This document shows, one piece after another, positions 24,852 through 34,900 of a stretch of DNA of 64,000 nucleotides. The notes under the pieces were generated by a model that worked only from the letters and a program-made list of their open reading frames with translations, made no database searches and was not told the DNA's origin. The stretch comes from Bifidobacterium vansinderenii. GTDB taxonomy: Bacteria > Actinomycetota > Actinomycetes > Actinomycetales > Bifidobacteriaceae. A program made the position numbers and the translations under genes. How positions within the stretch are numbered: position 1 is the first letter of the stretch; each line of letters opens with the position of its first letter. Location of the stretch: the NCBI RefSeq assembly GCF_002234915.1, contig NZ_NEWD01000004.1, positions 288,180-352,179 on the forward strand. The letters are read 5' to 3'.

Positions 24852-25056
24852 GGTCAGTAACCTCCTTCGGTCCTTCCGAACACCGCGCATACTACGGCCT
24901 GAGCCGCCACTGTATGGCTGTGATCGTGGTATTCCGTCTTTCCGTAAGGTCTGCGTCCATGCAAACCTTTGAACACTTCACACGATAGGAAGCGTGAGCC
25001 AGATCACTTTCTTTTGTTGCCAGCATTTGCCTCTTTTTTTGACTTTTGTTGACAAT

Positions 25057-25074
25057 GTTGCAACTCATGGCAAC
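25057..25074. promoter_or_regulatory. Inverted repeat in divergent uxaC-HIT region
   Basis: GTTGC-AACTCATG-GCAAC, 5-bp arms, beside TTGACA at 25049-25054. The 304-base space between uxaC (minus) and the HIT gene (plus) holds no gene and must contain both promoters; this is the best operator candidate seen. Confidence 0.35.
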
Positions 25075-25155
25075 GAACATGATGACGGACATGGCATTTT
25101 CTATGCTGAAATCAGCGTCTCCATGACGAGATCGCACCTTATGAAAGGAACTTCA

Positions 25156-25578
25156 ATGAGCAACGAAGCTTGTGCATACTGCGATGAGGGTGCTGCCCTC
25201 GATGCCTTCGGAATCAAGATCTACGAGCTGCCGGCCAGCAAGCTGGTGCTGTTCAAGGAGCAGAGCCACAAGGGCCGCGTGATCGTGGCGTCCAAGCATC
25301 ACGTCTCCGAGATCGTGGAGCTGAGCGAGGCCGACCGCAACGCCTTCTTCGCCGACGTGGACCGCGTGGCCAAGGCCCTGCACGCCACGTTCCACCCGGA
25401 CAAGGTGAACTACGGCGCCTACGGCGACACCGGTCATCATCTGCACTTCCATCTGGTGCCGAAGTACAAGGACGACGAGTTCGAGTGGGGCGGTACCTTT
25501 GCCATGAACCCCGACCGTGTACACCTGTCCGACGCCGAGTACGACGAGCTGGCCAAGGCCATCGTCGCCAACCTCTGA
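25156..25578 (+). CDS. HIT-family hydrolase
   Basis: 140 residues from ATG 25156 (MSNEACAYCDEGAALDAFGI), after AAAGGAA. The histidine triad is GHHLHFHLVPKY near residue 97-108, and IVASKHHVSEIVELSEADR is the conserved first half. HIT proteins hydrolyse or transfer nucleotides from phosphoramidates, AMP-adducts or sugar-nucleotides. An N-terminal CAYC may bind metal. The substrate cannot be told; divergent position from uxaC may be accidental. Confidence 0.88.
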   Translation: MSNEACAYCDEGAALDAFGIKIYELPASKLVLFKEQSHKGRVIVASKHHVSEIVELSEADRNAFFADVDRVAKALHATFHPDKVNYGAYGDTGHHLHFHLVPKYKDDEFEWGGTFAMNPDRVHLSDAEYDELAKAIVANL

Positions 25579-25681
25579 TCGGCTGGCGTCCGACTGACGT
25601 CTGACCGTCTGATTGATTGAGGGGATGGCGGCGTTCGCCCCGTCGTCATCCCCGGCATTTCTTCCTTTTTCTCCTTTTGCA

Positions 25682-25720
25682 GAACGCGCCCCGTCGGTGA
25701 TGAACCGACGGGGCGCGTTC
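25682..25720. terminator. Bidirectional hairpin after HIT gene
   Basis: GAACGCGCCCCGTCGGT / ACCGACGGGGCGCGTTC, perfect 17-bp stem with a five-base loop. No T-run follows on the plus strand, although pyrimidine-rich TTCCTTTTTCTCCTTTT precedes it. Confidence 0.65.
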
Positions 25721-25779
25721 TGCGTATAGGGGAAGACAGTGGGAGTTTGTTGCGCGGGGAGCCCTTCCTTGGTTGAGAG

Positions 25780-25891
25780 CCCTCCCTCAGTCCGCCGGTG
25801 GCGGACAGCTCCCTCCCGTGGAGGGAGCACATCTCCACTCCGAGGCGATCCTCATCCGCTTCCCGACAGCTCCCTCCCGTGGAGGGAGCAC
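25780..25891 (+). repeat. Family A repeats (one full, one partial)
   Basis: Full copy 25780-25830 with inner hairpin TCCGCCGGTGGCGGA, then a 3' half copy (CGACAGCTCCCTCCCGTG…) at 25864-25891. Confidence 0.8.
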
Positions 25892-25927
25892 ATGCCACGA
25901 TCGGCATCAGCCCGCGCGCTGGTGTCG

Positions 25928-27073
25928 TCAGGCGGTGGGAGCGGCGTGGGCGAGGCGTTCGACAGCGGCGTTGACCGCGGCGTCGGTGGCGGTGGCGGAT
26001 ACGCGTAGATATGCCTTGTCGCCGTAGAACTCGCCGGGGCTGACGATGATGCCGAGCCTGGCGAGCGCGTCGATGTCGGTCCAGCAGTCGCCGCTGATGG
26101 CCTTCACCCATACGTACAGCGCGCCTTCGGGCATCACGGCCTCGTATCCGGCCGTGCGCAGTCCTTCGACGAGCAGTTCGAGACGGCTGCGGTAGCGTGC
26201 GCGCTGGTCGAGCACGGCATCCAGATCGTCGAGTCCGGCGGCCATGGCGGCCTGACTCGGGCCGGGAATGATCTGGCCGATCTGCTTACGGGTCTCCAGC
26301 ATGGGGGCTACGATCTCGTTGTCGCCCACGATCAGCGCAGTACGGTAGCCAGCCATGTTGGACTGCTTACTCAGCGAATACAGGCACAGCAGTCCCTTGG
26401 CGCTACCGTCGCACACGTCACTGCCAAGAATGCAGTCGGTGGCGGTCAGCTCGGGACCGGCCGTACGCCAGTCCATCAGCGCGTAGCATTCGTCGGACAC
26501 CACGACCGCACCGATCCTGCGCGCCGCATCGACGATCGCATGCAGCTGCGCTGCGGTGAGCACCTCGCCGGTGGGGTTGGACGGCGAGTTGACCCACACC
26601 ATCTTCACACCGGGCACGTGCGCCCACGACTCCACGTCGGCGACGTCGGTCTTCAACGTTTCCGCGCCGGCCAGCTGCGTTCCGATCTCGTACGTCGGAT
26701 ATGAGATGCGCGGCTGCACCACAACATCGCCCTTGCCGAGGCCGAGCAGCGACGCCATGAGCGAGACGCCTTCCTTGGAACCGACCGTGGGGCAGATGCC
26801 GGCATCGAGCGCGTTCAGATCCACGCCGCGCGTCTTGGCGAACCAGCGCGTGATCGCCTCGCGCAGCTGCTTGGTGCCGCGCGTGACCGGATACCCGTAG
26901 GCGTTCGGATCATTGGCCGCGCCGGCCAGGGCCTTGCGCACGCTGGCGGGCACATCGTCGACCGGCGAACCGATGGACAGATCGATCATGCCGTCCGGAT
27001 GCTGCGAGGCCACGGCCTTTGCGGCGGACAGTCGGGACCAGTCGTATGGCGTGCTGAATGGTGCGAATCCCAC
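25928..27073 (-). CDS. dapC: Succinyldiaminopimelate aminotransferase (PLP-dependent)
   Basis: 381 residues, MGFAPFSTPYDWSRLSAAKA…. Fold-type I class I/II aminotransferase: substrate-binding SPSNPTGEVL, VVSDECYALMDW, PLP lysine in LYSLSKQSNMAGYR, and C-terminal RVSATATD. Position next to a ferredoxin gene (fdxA-dapC) is the standard actinobacterial arrangement that identifies DapC, which makes N-succinyl-LL-diaminopimelate for lysine and cell wall. The start is the ATG at 27073. Confidence 0.85.
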   Translation of the reverse strand: MGFAPFSTPYDWSRLSAAKAVASQHPDGMIDLSIGSPVDDVPASVRKALAGAANDPNAYGYPVTRGTKQLREAITRWFAKTRGVDLNALDAGICPTVGSKEGVSLMASLLGLGKGDVVVQPRISYPTYEIGTQLAGAETLKTDVADVESWAHVPGVKMVWVNSPSNPTGEVLTAAQLHAIVDAARRIGAVVVSDECYALMDWRTAGPELTATDCILGSDVCDGSAKGLLCLYSLSKQSNMAGYRTALIVGDNEIVAPMLETRKQIGQIIPGPSQAAMAAGLDDLDAVLDQRARYRSRLELLVEGLRTAGYEAVMPEGALYVWVKAISGDCWTDIDALARLGIIVSPGEFYGDKAYLRVSATATDAAVNAAVERLAHAAPTA

Positions 27074-27129
27074 GGGGTGCCTCCGTTCATGGGTTTCCGA
27101 ATGAATGCATACTGGGCGTAATCATAAGA

Positions 27130-27197
27130 GATTCCGGCACCCACCATGCTCATTCTCCCGTTTTGGCGGGAATGTGAACAGGTACGGTGCCGGAATC
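27130..27197 (-). terminator. Nested hairpin between fdxA and dapC
   Basis: Outer arms GATTCCGGCAC (27130-27140) and GTGCCGGAATC (27187-27197); inner ATTCtCCCG / CGGGAAT. Suggests a terminator or RNA-processing site after fdxA. Confidence 0.6.
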
Positions 27198-27240
27198 GTT
27201 CGTTTTGAAATGGGCGTCCGCGAGGGACGTTCGCCCCTGA

Positions 27241-27564
27241 TCAGTCTTGATTCTGCGGGGGCAGGGCGGCCACCTGCGCCTGATCGTGGTCGATCTCGCC
27301 GAAGCCGGACGCTCCGCCCTGATCGCCCACCTCGGCGAAGAACTCCACGGCGGCGTCCTTGTACCAGGCCCACTCCTCGGGCAGATCATCCTCGTAGAAG
27401 ATGGCCTCGGTGGGGCACACGGGCTCGCACGCGCCGCAGTCCACGCACTCGTTCGGATTGATGTAGAGCGTACGCGGACCCTCGTAGATGCAGTCCACCG
27501 GGCATTCGTCCACGCAGGCCTTGTCCTTCACATCCACGCACGGCTGGGCAACAACATAAGGCAT
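27241..27564 (-). CDS. fdxA: Ferredoxin (7Fe/8Fe type)
   Basis: 107 residues, [20 protein letters not shown]. Cluster ligands: [17 protein letters not shown] in the first half and [15 protein letters not shown] in the second, the pattern of actinobacterial FdxA with one 3Fe-4S and one 4Fe-4S cluster. The C-terminal extension ([18 protein letters not shown]) is usual for this family. Carries low-potential electrons in the cytoplasm. Strong AAGGAGGT before the start. Confidence 0.92.
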   Translation of the reverse strand: MPYVVAQPCVDVKDKACVDECPVDCIYEGPRTLYINPNECVDCGACEPVCPTEAIFYEDDLPEEWAWYKDAAVEFFAEVGDQGGASGFGEIDHDQAQVAALPPQNQD

Positions 27565-27627
27565 AGTCGACCTCCTTCAGTCTCGCCGCACATCCCCGCG
27601 GCGTTTCACATACTGAACATATAGTTT

Positions 27628-27654
27628 ACGCCGCCCCCATAACAGAGGCGGCGT
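27628..27654. terminator. Hairpin between permease and fdxA
   Basis: ACGCCGCC (27628-27635) / GGCGGCGT (27647-27654), just beyond the permease stop on the minus strand. No good T-run. Confidence 0.5.
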
Positions 27655-27684
27655 AGTGGGTTTGGATGCCGATGCCCTCGAGCG

Positions 27685-29199
27685 CTAGCGGAGGTCGGCG
27701 GGGATGTCGCCCTTGAGCTGGTCGAGACCCAGACGAGAGTGGCGATATCCATAGGAGAAGTAGATCACGAAGCCGACCACGAGCCACACCACGAAACGCA
27801 CCCAGGTGAGCACGGTGAGGTTGAGCATGAGCCACAGGTTGGCCAGACCGATGAGGATCGGAATCCACGGATTGCCGGGCATGGTGAACGAGCGCTTAAG
27901 ATCGGGACGCTTCTTGCGCATGATCGGGATGGAGATGGCCACCAGGGTGAACGCGGACAGCGTACCGATGTTCACCATGTCGGACAGCACGCCGATGTCG
28001 AAGAACGCGGCGACCAGGGCCACGATCACGCCACAGACGATCTGCAGGATGGCCGGGGTGCCATGCACGCCGGTCTTGGACAGGCCACGCGGCAGCAGGC
28101 CGTCACGGCTCATGGCGAACACGATGCGGGTGAGGCCGAGCAGCAGCACCATGACCACAGTGGCCAGGCCCAGCACGATGCCGAAGCTGATGATCTTGGC
28201 GGCCCAGTTGGCGCCCACCAGCTCGAACGCGGTGGCGAGCGACGGGCTCTGCGCCTTAGCGAGGTCCTTGTAGGAAACCATGCCGGTGGTCACGACGGCC
28301 ACGGCCACGTACATGATGATGATGAGCAGCATGCCGGTGCCGATGCCCAGCGGCACGGCCTTCTTCGGGTTGTCGGTCTCCTCGGCGGCGGTGGCCACCA
28401 CGTCGAAGCCGATGAACGCGAAGAACACGAGCGCGGCGCCGGACAGAATGCCCGGAATGCCGTAGATGGACGGGGTCATGCCGGTGGCCCACTGCCACAG
28501 CGGCTGCGCCCAGATGCCGGTCACCTCGGACGAAGCGGTCTGAATGGAGGACGCAGGTTCGGCCGGCGGGATGAACGGCGTGAAGTTGGAGGCCTTGATG
28601 TAGAAGAATCCGACGATGACGACGAAGAACACGATGCCGATCTTGAGCACGGTCATCGCGCCGTCCACGCGGGCGCCCAGTCGAGTGCCGTACACGAGCA
28701 GCGTGGTGAAGAACGCGACGATGATGATCGGCGCCACGTCAAGGGCGAACGAACCGATCTGGATGTTGGTGTTGAGGTTCCAACCCATCAGGCGGAAGAA
28801 GTCGTTGAGGTACACGCCCCAGTATTTGGAGATCACGGAGCCTGCCATCAGCATTTCCAGAATCAGGTCCCAGCCGATGATCCACGCCACGATCTCGCCG
28901 ACCGTGGTGTAGGTGAACGTGTAGGCGGATCCGGCCACGGGAATCATCGACGCGAATTCGGCGTAACACATCACGGCCGCACCGCACACGATGCCGGCAA
29001 TCACGAAGCTGATGATCACGGCAGGACCGGCATGGTAGGCGGCGGCTTGGGCGCCCACGGAGAAGATACCCGCACCCACGGCGACGGCCACGCCCATGAT
29101 GGCCAGATCCCACCACTTCAGATTGCGCTTGAGCTTGCGGTCGGCCTCGTCGGTCTCGGCGAGGGTCTGTTCGACCGTCTTGGTTCGTAAAAGATTCAT
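27685..29199 (-). CDS. APC-superfamily amino-acid permease
   Basis: 504 residues, MNLLRTKTVEQTLAETDEAD…. Twelve or more membrane spans; the APC signature is in DLAIMGVAVAVGAGIFSVGA near residue 30-50, and FFAFIGFDVVATAAEETDNP is the conserved TM6-loop region of CAT-type cationic amino-acid transporters. It takes up amino acids by cation symport or exchange; the precise substrate is not readable. Monocistronic, with separate promoter space upstream (29200-29420). Confidence 0.85.
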   Translation of the reverse strand: MNLLRTKTVEQTLAETDEADRKLKRNLKWWDLAIMGVAVAVGAGIFSVGAQAAAYHAGPAVIISFVIAGIVCGAAVMCYAEFASMIPVAGSAYTFTYTTVGEIVAWIIGWDLILEMLMAGSVISKYWGVYLNDFFRLMGWNLNTNIQIGSFALDVAPIIIVAFFTTLLVYGTRLGARVDGAMTVLKIGIVFFVVIVGFFYIKASNFTPFIPPAEPASSIQTASSEVTGIWAQPLWQWATGMTPSIYGIPGILSGAALVFFAFIGFDVVATAAEETDNPKKAVPLGIGTGMLLIIIMYVAVAVVTTGMVSYKDLAKAQSPSLATAFELVGANWAAKIISFGIVLGLATVVMVLLLGLTRIVFAMSRDGLLPRGLSKTGVHGTPAILQIVCGVIVALVAAFFDIGVLSDMVNIGTLSAFTLVAISIPIMRKKRPDLKRSFTMPGNPWIPILIGLANLWLMLNLTVLTWVRFVVWLVVGFVIYFSYGYRHSRLGLDQLKGDIPADLR

Positions 29200-29420
29200 A
29201 TAGTCCTTCTCCCGGAGTGGACCTGCGATGCTGCAAGGCCGTCCCGTTGTAGTTCCTTGAAGAGATTAGACAAGAATTGTGAAAAAACAAGTAAACGAGC
29301 GTGGTTTTGCAGGCAACAGGCAGGTTACGTCCGAAATATGGGACGTCAATCGTTTTTCGGAACGGTTTTGTGGGGTGGATGAGCCCCCGGTGGAGGCGGC
29401 TAAGGTTCGGCGGAAATGAC

Positions 29421-29458
29421 GTGAGGCCCGCGGATGCAAGTCATCCAACGGGCCTCAC
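29421..29458 (-). terminator. Hairpin after murB
   Basis: GTGAGGCCCG (29421-29430) and CGGGCCTCAC (29449-29458), perfect 10-bp stem, 73 bases beyond the murB stop. Confidence 0.65.
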
Positions 29459-29530
29459 GATGCTCAATGCTCAATATTCGACGTTCACGCTCGCCGCCTC
29501 GTCGAGCACCGATCGACGTGGATCAACAGA

Positions 29531-30742
29531 TCAGCGCAGATCGATGCCGATGGCGACAGGCTCGGGCACCAGACGCACGCCGAACGCAGATTCGACGCCA
29601 TTCTGCACGGTGCGGGCCAGTTCGGCCACATCAGCGGCGGTGGCGGATCCGCGGTTCGTCAGGGCCAGCGTATGCAGCGTGGACAGCGACGCGGCGGCAC
29701 CCTCGTGCACGGCGAATCCCTTGTGGAATCCGGCGTGGTCGATCAGCCACGCGGCCGAGGTCTTAACGCCCTGCGCTCCACTACCGTCGGGCAGAGGCGC
29801 GGCGAATCGGGGGGCGTCCTCGGGCAGCTTGGCCGCAGCCTCGGCGGTGAGCACGGGGTTCATGAAGAAGCTGCCGCAGCTGTGGCGGTTGTAGTCGGGA
29901 TCGGTAGATCCGTTCACGGACTTGAGCGCTTCCATGGCCGCGTCGATGGTACGGGTGTCCTTGGTGCCGCGCATCCACGGCGAGGCGTAACGGTTGGGAT
30001 CCTCGAGCATGCCCTTGCCGGCGCGCACGGCGAGCACGGCGTCGCGAATGGCCTGCGTCTCCAGGCGGGTTCCGGTCTCCACGCCGAGCGCGCGGGCGAG
30101 CTGGCCGACGTTGACCACACCGGTGGCGCTGTGTCGCAGCGCGAACGTGACCGACAGCACCACATAGCGCGGCGTGGGGAAGTACTTGTCGGCCGGCGTT
30201 GCCGGAGCCTGGTACATGCTCGACTTGAGCGCCGAAGTGCGGTATCCGAAGTGCAGGTCGGCGGGCGTGAGCTCTACGACCTTCTTGGTTTCGCGATCCC
30301 ACACCTCCACGGAATCCACGCTGTCGGCGACCTCCTGGCCATAGGCGCCGATGTTCTGCACCACGGACGCACCCACGGTTCCCGGAATGCCGGACAGGCC
30401 CTCGACGCCCTCCAGACCGAGTCGTACGCAGAATTCGACCAAATCATCCCAGTTCGTGCCGGCTTCGGCGTTCACATGCACGGTACGGTCGTCGCCCTCG
30501 ACGGGGGCCACTTCGTCGGGCACGCCGATGGATCGTCTCGCATCGCGGACGACGAATCCCATGAACGGCTCGTCGCTGACCAGCATGTTGGAGCCTCCGC
30601 CGATGACGCACAGCGGCACGCCGCGATCGTCCGCGTCCTCGACGGCCTCGATCACGCCCACGCGGGAGTCGGGTTCAATGAAACGTGCGATGGATCCGCC
30701 TACGCCGATGGTGGTCAGATCCGCAAAAGTAGGAGAAGTCAT
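29531..30742 (-). CDS. murB: UDP-N-acetylenolpyruvoylglucosamine reductase
   Basis: 403 residues from ATG 30742 (MTSPTFADLTTIGVGGSIAR); the upstream longer frame lacks a ribosome site. FAD-binding parts: LTTIGVGG, CVIGGGSNMLVSD, and GLSGIPGTVGASVVQNIGAYG. Catalytic Ser region is SCGSFFMNP, as in type I MurB. The enzyme reduces UDP-GlcNAc-enolpyruvate to UDP-MurNAc with NADPH. Neighbourhood with rpmG and tRNAs is the typical actinobacterial arrangement. The C-terminal half carries the usual actinobacterial insert (…KLPEDAPRFAAP…). Confidence 0.93.
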   Translation of the reverse strand: MTSPTFADLTTIGVGGSIARFIEPDSRVGVIEAVEDADDRGVPLCVIGGGSNMLVSDEPFMGFVVRDARRSIGVPDEVAPVEGDDRTVHVNAEAGTNWDDLVEFCVRLGLEGVEGLSGIPGTVGASVVQNIGAYGQEVADSVDSVEVWDRETKKVVELTPADLHFGYRTSALKSSMYQAPATPADKYFPTPRYVVLSVTFALRHSATGVVNVGQLARALGVETGTRLETQAIRDAVLAVRAGKGMLEDPNRYASPWMRGTKDTRTIDAAMEALKSVNGSTDPDYNRHSCGSFFMNPVLTAEAAAKLPEDAPRFAAPLPDGSGAQGVKTSAAWLIDHAGFHKGFAVHEGAAASLSTLHTLALTNRGSATAADVAELARTVQNGVESAFGVRLVPEPVAIGIDLR

Positions 30743-30878
30743 ATGGCCCACCATATCAACACCAGTGGGCGGTGCGCGATGGCGACGCGTACACCGCATG
30801 CACCACCGCATGCATCGCGGATATGCATGTCACGCAAACGAAACTGAATAACCGCCGCATAATCGCATATACGAAAAA

Positions 30879-30907
30879 ATCCCGACCACCGCATGGTGAT
30901 CGGGATT
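30879..30907 (-). terminator. rpmG terminator
   Basis: AATCCCGA and TCGGGATT arms with inner CACC/GGTG; on the minus strand it is followed by TTTTTTCG. Confidence 0.75.
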
Positions 30908-30931
30908 CGAAGCCTTGCCTAAGCGTAAACC

Positions 30932-31099
30932 TTAGCGGGTCTCGCGGTGCAGGGTCTTCTTGCCGCAACGGGCGCAGAACTTCTGCAGCTCAAGACGATC
31001 CGGGGTGTTACGACGGTTCTTGGTCGTAATGTAGTTACGCTCTTTGCACTCGGTGCAGGCCAGCGTGATGCCGGGACGGATATCGGCGCTTTTTGCCAT
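30932..31099 (-). CDS. rpmG: 50S ribosomal protein L33
   Basis: 55 residues from ATG 31099: [20 protein letters not shown] …KKTLHRETR. Zinc-binding pairs CTEC and CARC are kept, so this is the C+ form. The basic sequence with [17 protein letters not shown] is standard L33. The preceding tRNA-Met gene is 47 bases upstream in the same direction, so co-transcription with tRNA-Tyr-Thr-Met is likely. Confidence 0.95.
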   Translation of the reverse strand: MAKSADIRPGITLACTECKERNYITTKNRRNTPDRLELQKFCARCGKKTLHRETR

Positions 31100-31146
31100 C
31101 ATTCACCTCATATAATAGTGTCATCGCCGGCTTCTCCGACGTTTTG

Positions 31147-31220
31147 TAGCGAGGAAGAGACTCGAACTCTTGACCTTACGATTATGAGTCGTACGCTCTA
31201 ACCAGCTGAGCTACCCCGCC
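31147..31220 (-). tRNA. tRNA-Met (CAT)
   Basis: Minus strand begins GGCGGGGTAGCTCAGCTGGT; the anticodon loop is CTCATAA with stem TACGA/TCGTA, and TTCGAGT marks the T loop. 74 bases, no encoded CCA. The D-stem and non-initiator acceptor pairing suggest an elongator Met tRNA. Confidence 0.92.
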
Positions 31221-31225
31221 ATGAG

Positions 31226-31297
<72 letters not shown>

Positions 31298-31298
31298 G

Positions 31299-31380
31299 TG
31301 GCGGATAGTGGATTCGAACCACTGAAGCACGAAGCGGCTGATTTACAGTCAGCTCCCTTTGACCGCTTGGGAAATCCGCC
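31299..31380 (-). tRNA. tRNA-Tyr (GTA)
   Basis: Minus strand begins GGCGGATTTCCCAAGCGGTC, anticodon loop ACTGTAAAT, long variable arm as in bacterial Tyr tRNAs, ends …ATCCGCCA. One base separates it from tRNA-Thr. Confidence 0.93.
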
Positions 31381-31422
31381 ATTGCTCATCCCGGAGGAAG
31401 ACCTCCGTGATCGGCAACTCGG

Positions 31423-31746
31423 CTATATAAACATATTTTCGCGGGGTACGCAAATCGGCGTGTCGTAGGCGTGTCGCCAGCGGTACATAGCCCGTTCTAT
31501 CCGCTTGTATCCCATGATTTCCAACGGAAATCCGGCTTCGGCGAAGATCTGTTTGGGCCCCTTGCCTCGCTTATATTCCTCGATCGCATGTTTGGAAAAT
31601 TCTTTCGTGTAATGAATGTTTCCCCGCGTATCGACGTGGCTCACGGCGTCCAGACTCTCCAGCAACTGCCGTTGGCTGGCGGTGAATCCCCGGGGCTTCC
31701 CCTGAGATTCCGCAGGCGTCTCCCCCATATAAGTCTGCTGAGACAT
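31423..31746 (-). CDS. HTH protein resembling a transposase-associated DNA-binding unit
   Basis: 107 residues, MSQQTYMGETPAESQGKPRG, with GGAGGT before ATG. Residues 45-95 (YTKEFSKHAIEEYKRGKGPK…IFAEAGFPLEIMGYKRIERA) match the helix-turn-helix layout seen in some IS3-like orfA and related HTH proteins, but there is no adjacent orfB, so it is stand-alone or a domesticated remnant. Function unknown. The 31747-31967 gap shows no gene. Confidence 0.65.
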   Translation of the reverse strand: MSQQTYMGETPAESQGKPRGFTASQRQLLESLDAVSHVDTRGNIHYTKEFSKHAIEEYKRGKGPKQIFAEAGFPLEIMGYKRIERAMYRWRHAYDTPICVPRENMFI

Positions 31747-31967
31747 GACACCTCCTTGTCGTATTCATGTCAGTGGTCGCATTGCCGTGCAGGCACGACA
31801 ATCGCCCTCATTATGCACGGCTTATCTGGGAAATTGGAGGACGATACGTCAAAAAATGCGGCAAAACCGTCGTTCATGACGGACTGACGATCGTTCGGCA
31901 CATCGCCGGTCATCGCATACGACCGTCATGCGCGCCTGCTGCAGGCGCCCGTCGCAGGCGCCCGTCG

Positions 31968-34900
31968 TCATCGGCGGAACAGCGAGCGCGGAATCAGCCG
32001 CGTTGACGCCGACCGCACGACGCGCACCATAGGCGGCAGCGATCGGGCGTGTTCGACCCAGGATCGTGCCATCGCCGCGCGGACGTCGTCGAGCATGGCG
32101 ATGAGTCGTTCCGGATCGGTATCTGCCGACGATCGCATATCACGCGATTCTGTATTGCCGTAGGCGGCAGATTCGGCGCGGCGGGCGATGAGCGCGACGG
32201 CGTCGACGGCGGAAGTCGTCTTGTATGACGACAAGGCCGCCGGTCCTGCCGAGGTTCCCGTTCCTGCTGATTCTGGCGTCAGCGTCGCCGATTCGCCCAT
32301 CCATCGCGTGATCGCGTTGGCGACGTCCTGCTCCGTGGAGCTGCTCGGCCAGCGTACCGACCAGTCCCATGCCGTGTCGGTCACTTCCCTCCATGCCGTA
32401 AGCCACATGCCCGGGCCCGCCTCGCGGATCCGTTGCAGCCGCCGGCGTCTGCGCAGCGCACGCAGCCACATGCCGGCGGTGACGATCACGTACGCCAAAG
32501 CCAGCAACGCCAGTACGGCGAGCGCTCTGACCGCCCGCGAGTCACGGAATCGGGACCAGCTGAGCTCGCTGAGCACGGACAGGATTCCCTGACGGCCACC
32601 GGCGGTGTCGTTCGCATCGCCGTCGTTCCGGGAATCGTTCTTCACGTCGGAGGTGGCGCTGCTCGACGCGCTGGCGGATGGCGTGTCGGATGGGCCCTGC
32701 GAAGCCGATGCGGAACTGGAAGAACTGGCGGACGGCTGGGCGCTGGCGGAATTTCCGGCGTTTTGCGTGGCTGAGGACTGTCCTCCGGTGGTGGCCGCGC
32801 CGGAGTCGTCGCCGCTGGCGGGGGTCACGTCGAAGGGGATCCAGCCGAGCCCGTTGATGTAGGCCTCCACCCAGCTGTGCAGCTGGTTGCTGGCCACCGC
32901 GTAGGAGCCGTCCGTGGAGGTGCCGCTGCCCGGCGCGTAGCCGAGCACCATGCGGGTTTTGACGCCCATGGCCCGGCCGAACACGGCGAGCGCGGACGCG
33001 TAGTGAGCGCAGTATCCGGTTTTGCGGTCGAGGAAGTCGCCGATCACCTGCATGTTGTTGCGGCCGGACCCGTCGGGCGCGTTGAGCGAGTAGGTGAATC
33101 CGTTGTTGGTGAAGTAGTCGACCAGATATTCCATGGATGCGATCTGGCTTTCGGCGCCGGAGCCGTTGATCGGCACGCCCTGCCGTTTGGCCTGGTCGAC
33201 GATCGCCGTCACCTGACTGGGCAGGGCGCTCGGCAGTTCGTCGTAGCCGTTGGGGATCTGTTCGTCGATGATTCCGGTAGCGTTCGAATTGCCGCCGGTT
33301 GTCCCGTTCCGTGCGGTGATGTCGCCGTTTTCGGTGTCCTGTGTCACGCTGCTGCCGTCGTCAACCGTGCCGTCATCGTTGAGCAGGGTCTGCAGGGGCG
33401 GCACGAGGAACGCGAACTCGCCGTCCGGGTTTTCCATTCCCGCGCCGAGCGCACCGTACATGCCGCTCATCAGTCGGATCAGCCATCCGGAGGGGTTGAG
33501 TTCGATGGTGTAGCCGCGTATCCGATACGCGGTCATGCCGTCGGTGCTTTCCTGTTCGTCGGACACGATGTCGGGGATGCCGATCAGCCAGGAGCGGCCA
33601 CGCAGATCGTATTTGTCGATCACGCTGTCGTCGAGTTTGAGACCGGCCTGGGTGAATCGGCCGATGCGGTTGCCGTCGGTGTCGGTCACGATCTGGGAGT
33701 CGTCGTCGACTATGCGAATGCGGAGAGTCTGCGATGTGCGCTCCTCGCTCGCCTTGTCTTTCAACGCGTTGAGCGCGTCGATGGTGGAGAAGTCCTTTGC
33801 TGATTGGATGGGCGAAATGTAGGTGCCGGTGGCGGTGTAGGTCATGCCGGGCGTGGTGGCTTCGCTGGTGCTGTAGAAGGCCGAGTCGCCGCCACGACGC
33901 CAGACGCCGGATGAGGTGACCTGGTTGGTGTCCACGGATCCGGACGGTACGGGCAGGAATCGGGAGTTGAGCGTATCGATGGTCACCTTGGCGTTGACTT
34001 CCCAGTCGGCGCCGTCCAGTCCGCCGGTTTCGGTGCCGCCGAGGATGTCGAGGTACTGGTCGAGCGGGGTGTCATAGCCGAACCGATTGTAGGGAGAATA
34101 GGACGAGTATTGGAATCCGCCGCCGAACGAACCGGAGCCACCGTTCGTGGAATACGTGGAATACGAGTTTGAACCGGCCTCCGACGAGGTCTGTCCGCCG
34201 GTCTGTCCGCTATAGAATCCGCCGCGGTCGCTAAGACGTTGGGAGAACGACCATGTGTCGCCGTTGAAGTCGTCGAGTGTGGCGAGGCGGAAGTACAGGC
34301 GCTTGCCGGCGGTGTACGTGAACACGGTGGTGGCGCCGGTCTGGTTCACGCCGCGTTTGAGGTCGATTATCGGGTTGATCGTGCCGTTGGAGAACACTCC
34401 GCCGCCATCGCCCAGCGAAATGTCCACGCGCTGGGCGGCGGTGACGGCCATGGGCGTGAATCCGACGGCGATGGCCGCGACGAGCACGGATGCGATGATC
34501 GGCGCGGGCGGGCGCATGCGTGTGCGATGGTCGTGCGTGGCCCACAGCAGGATGCCGCCGAGCGCAAGACAGATGGCGATCCACGGCAGGGCGAGTTCCT
34601 GACCGGCCCACGCATAGGCCACGGCGGTGATGACGATCGGCAGAACCGCGCAGACGGTACACAACGGGCGCGCGGCGAGCAGCAGACGCAGAACGATCGC
34701 AATGGCGGCGACCGCAACGATGAGCAGCGCATCAGCATAGCCGCCGACGACGGCCGGCACATACTGTTCATAGATTTCGGTCGCACCGGATTTGAGCGCA
34801 TGAAGAATGTGGGTGAGGCCGGTTTTCTCCGTTGCGGGAAGCGACTCGCTTGCGGATGCGGACGCGGCCTGCGCGGCGGACTGCAGATCGTATTGGCGGA

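Noticed and set aside
24994..25155. Longer N-terminus of the HIT protein
   Set aside because: Upstream residues overlap the promoter region; AAAGGAA places the start at 25156.
25682..25720. Classic intrinsic terminator with T-run
   Set aside because: Strong stem but no T-run on the plus strand; kept only as a hairpin with moderate confidence.
29672..30847. 391-codon plus-strand open frame
   Set aside because: Antisense to murB.
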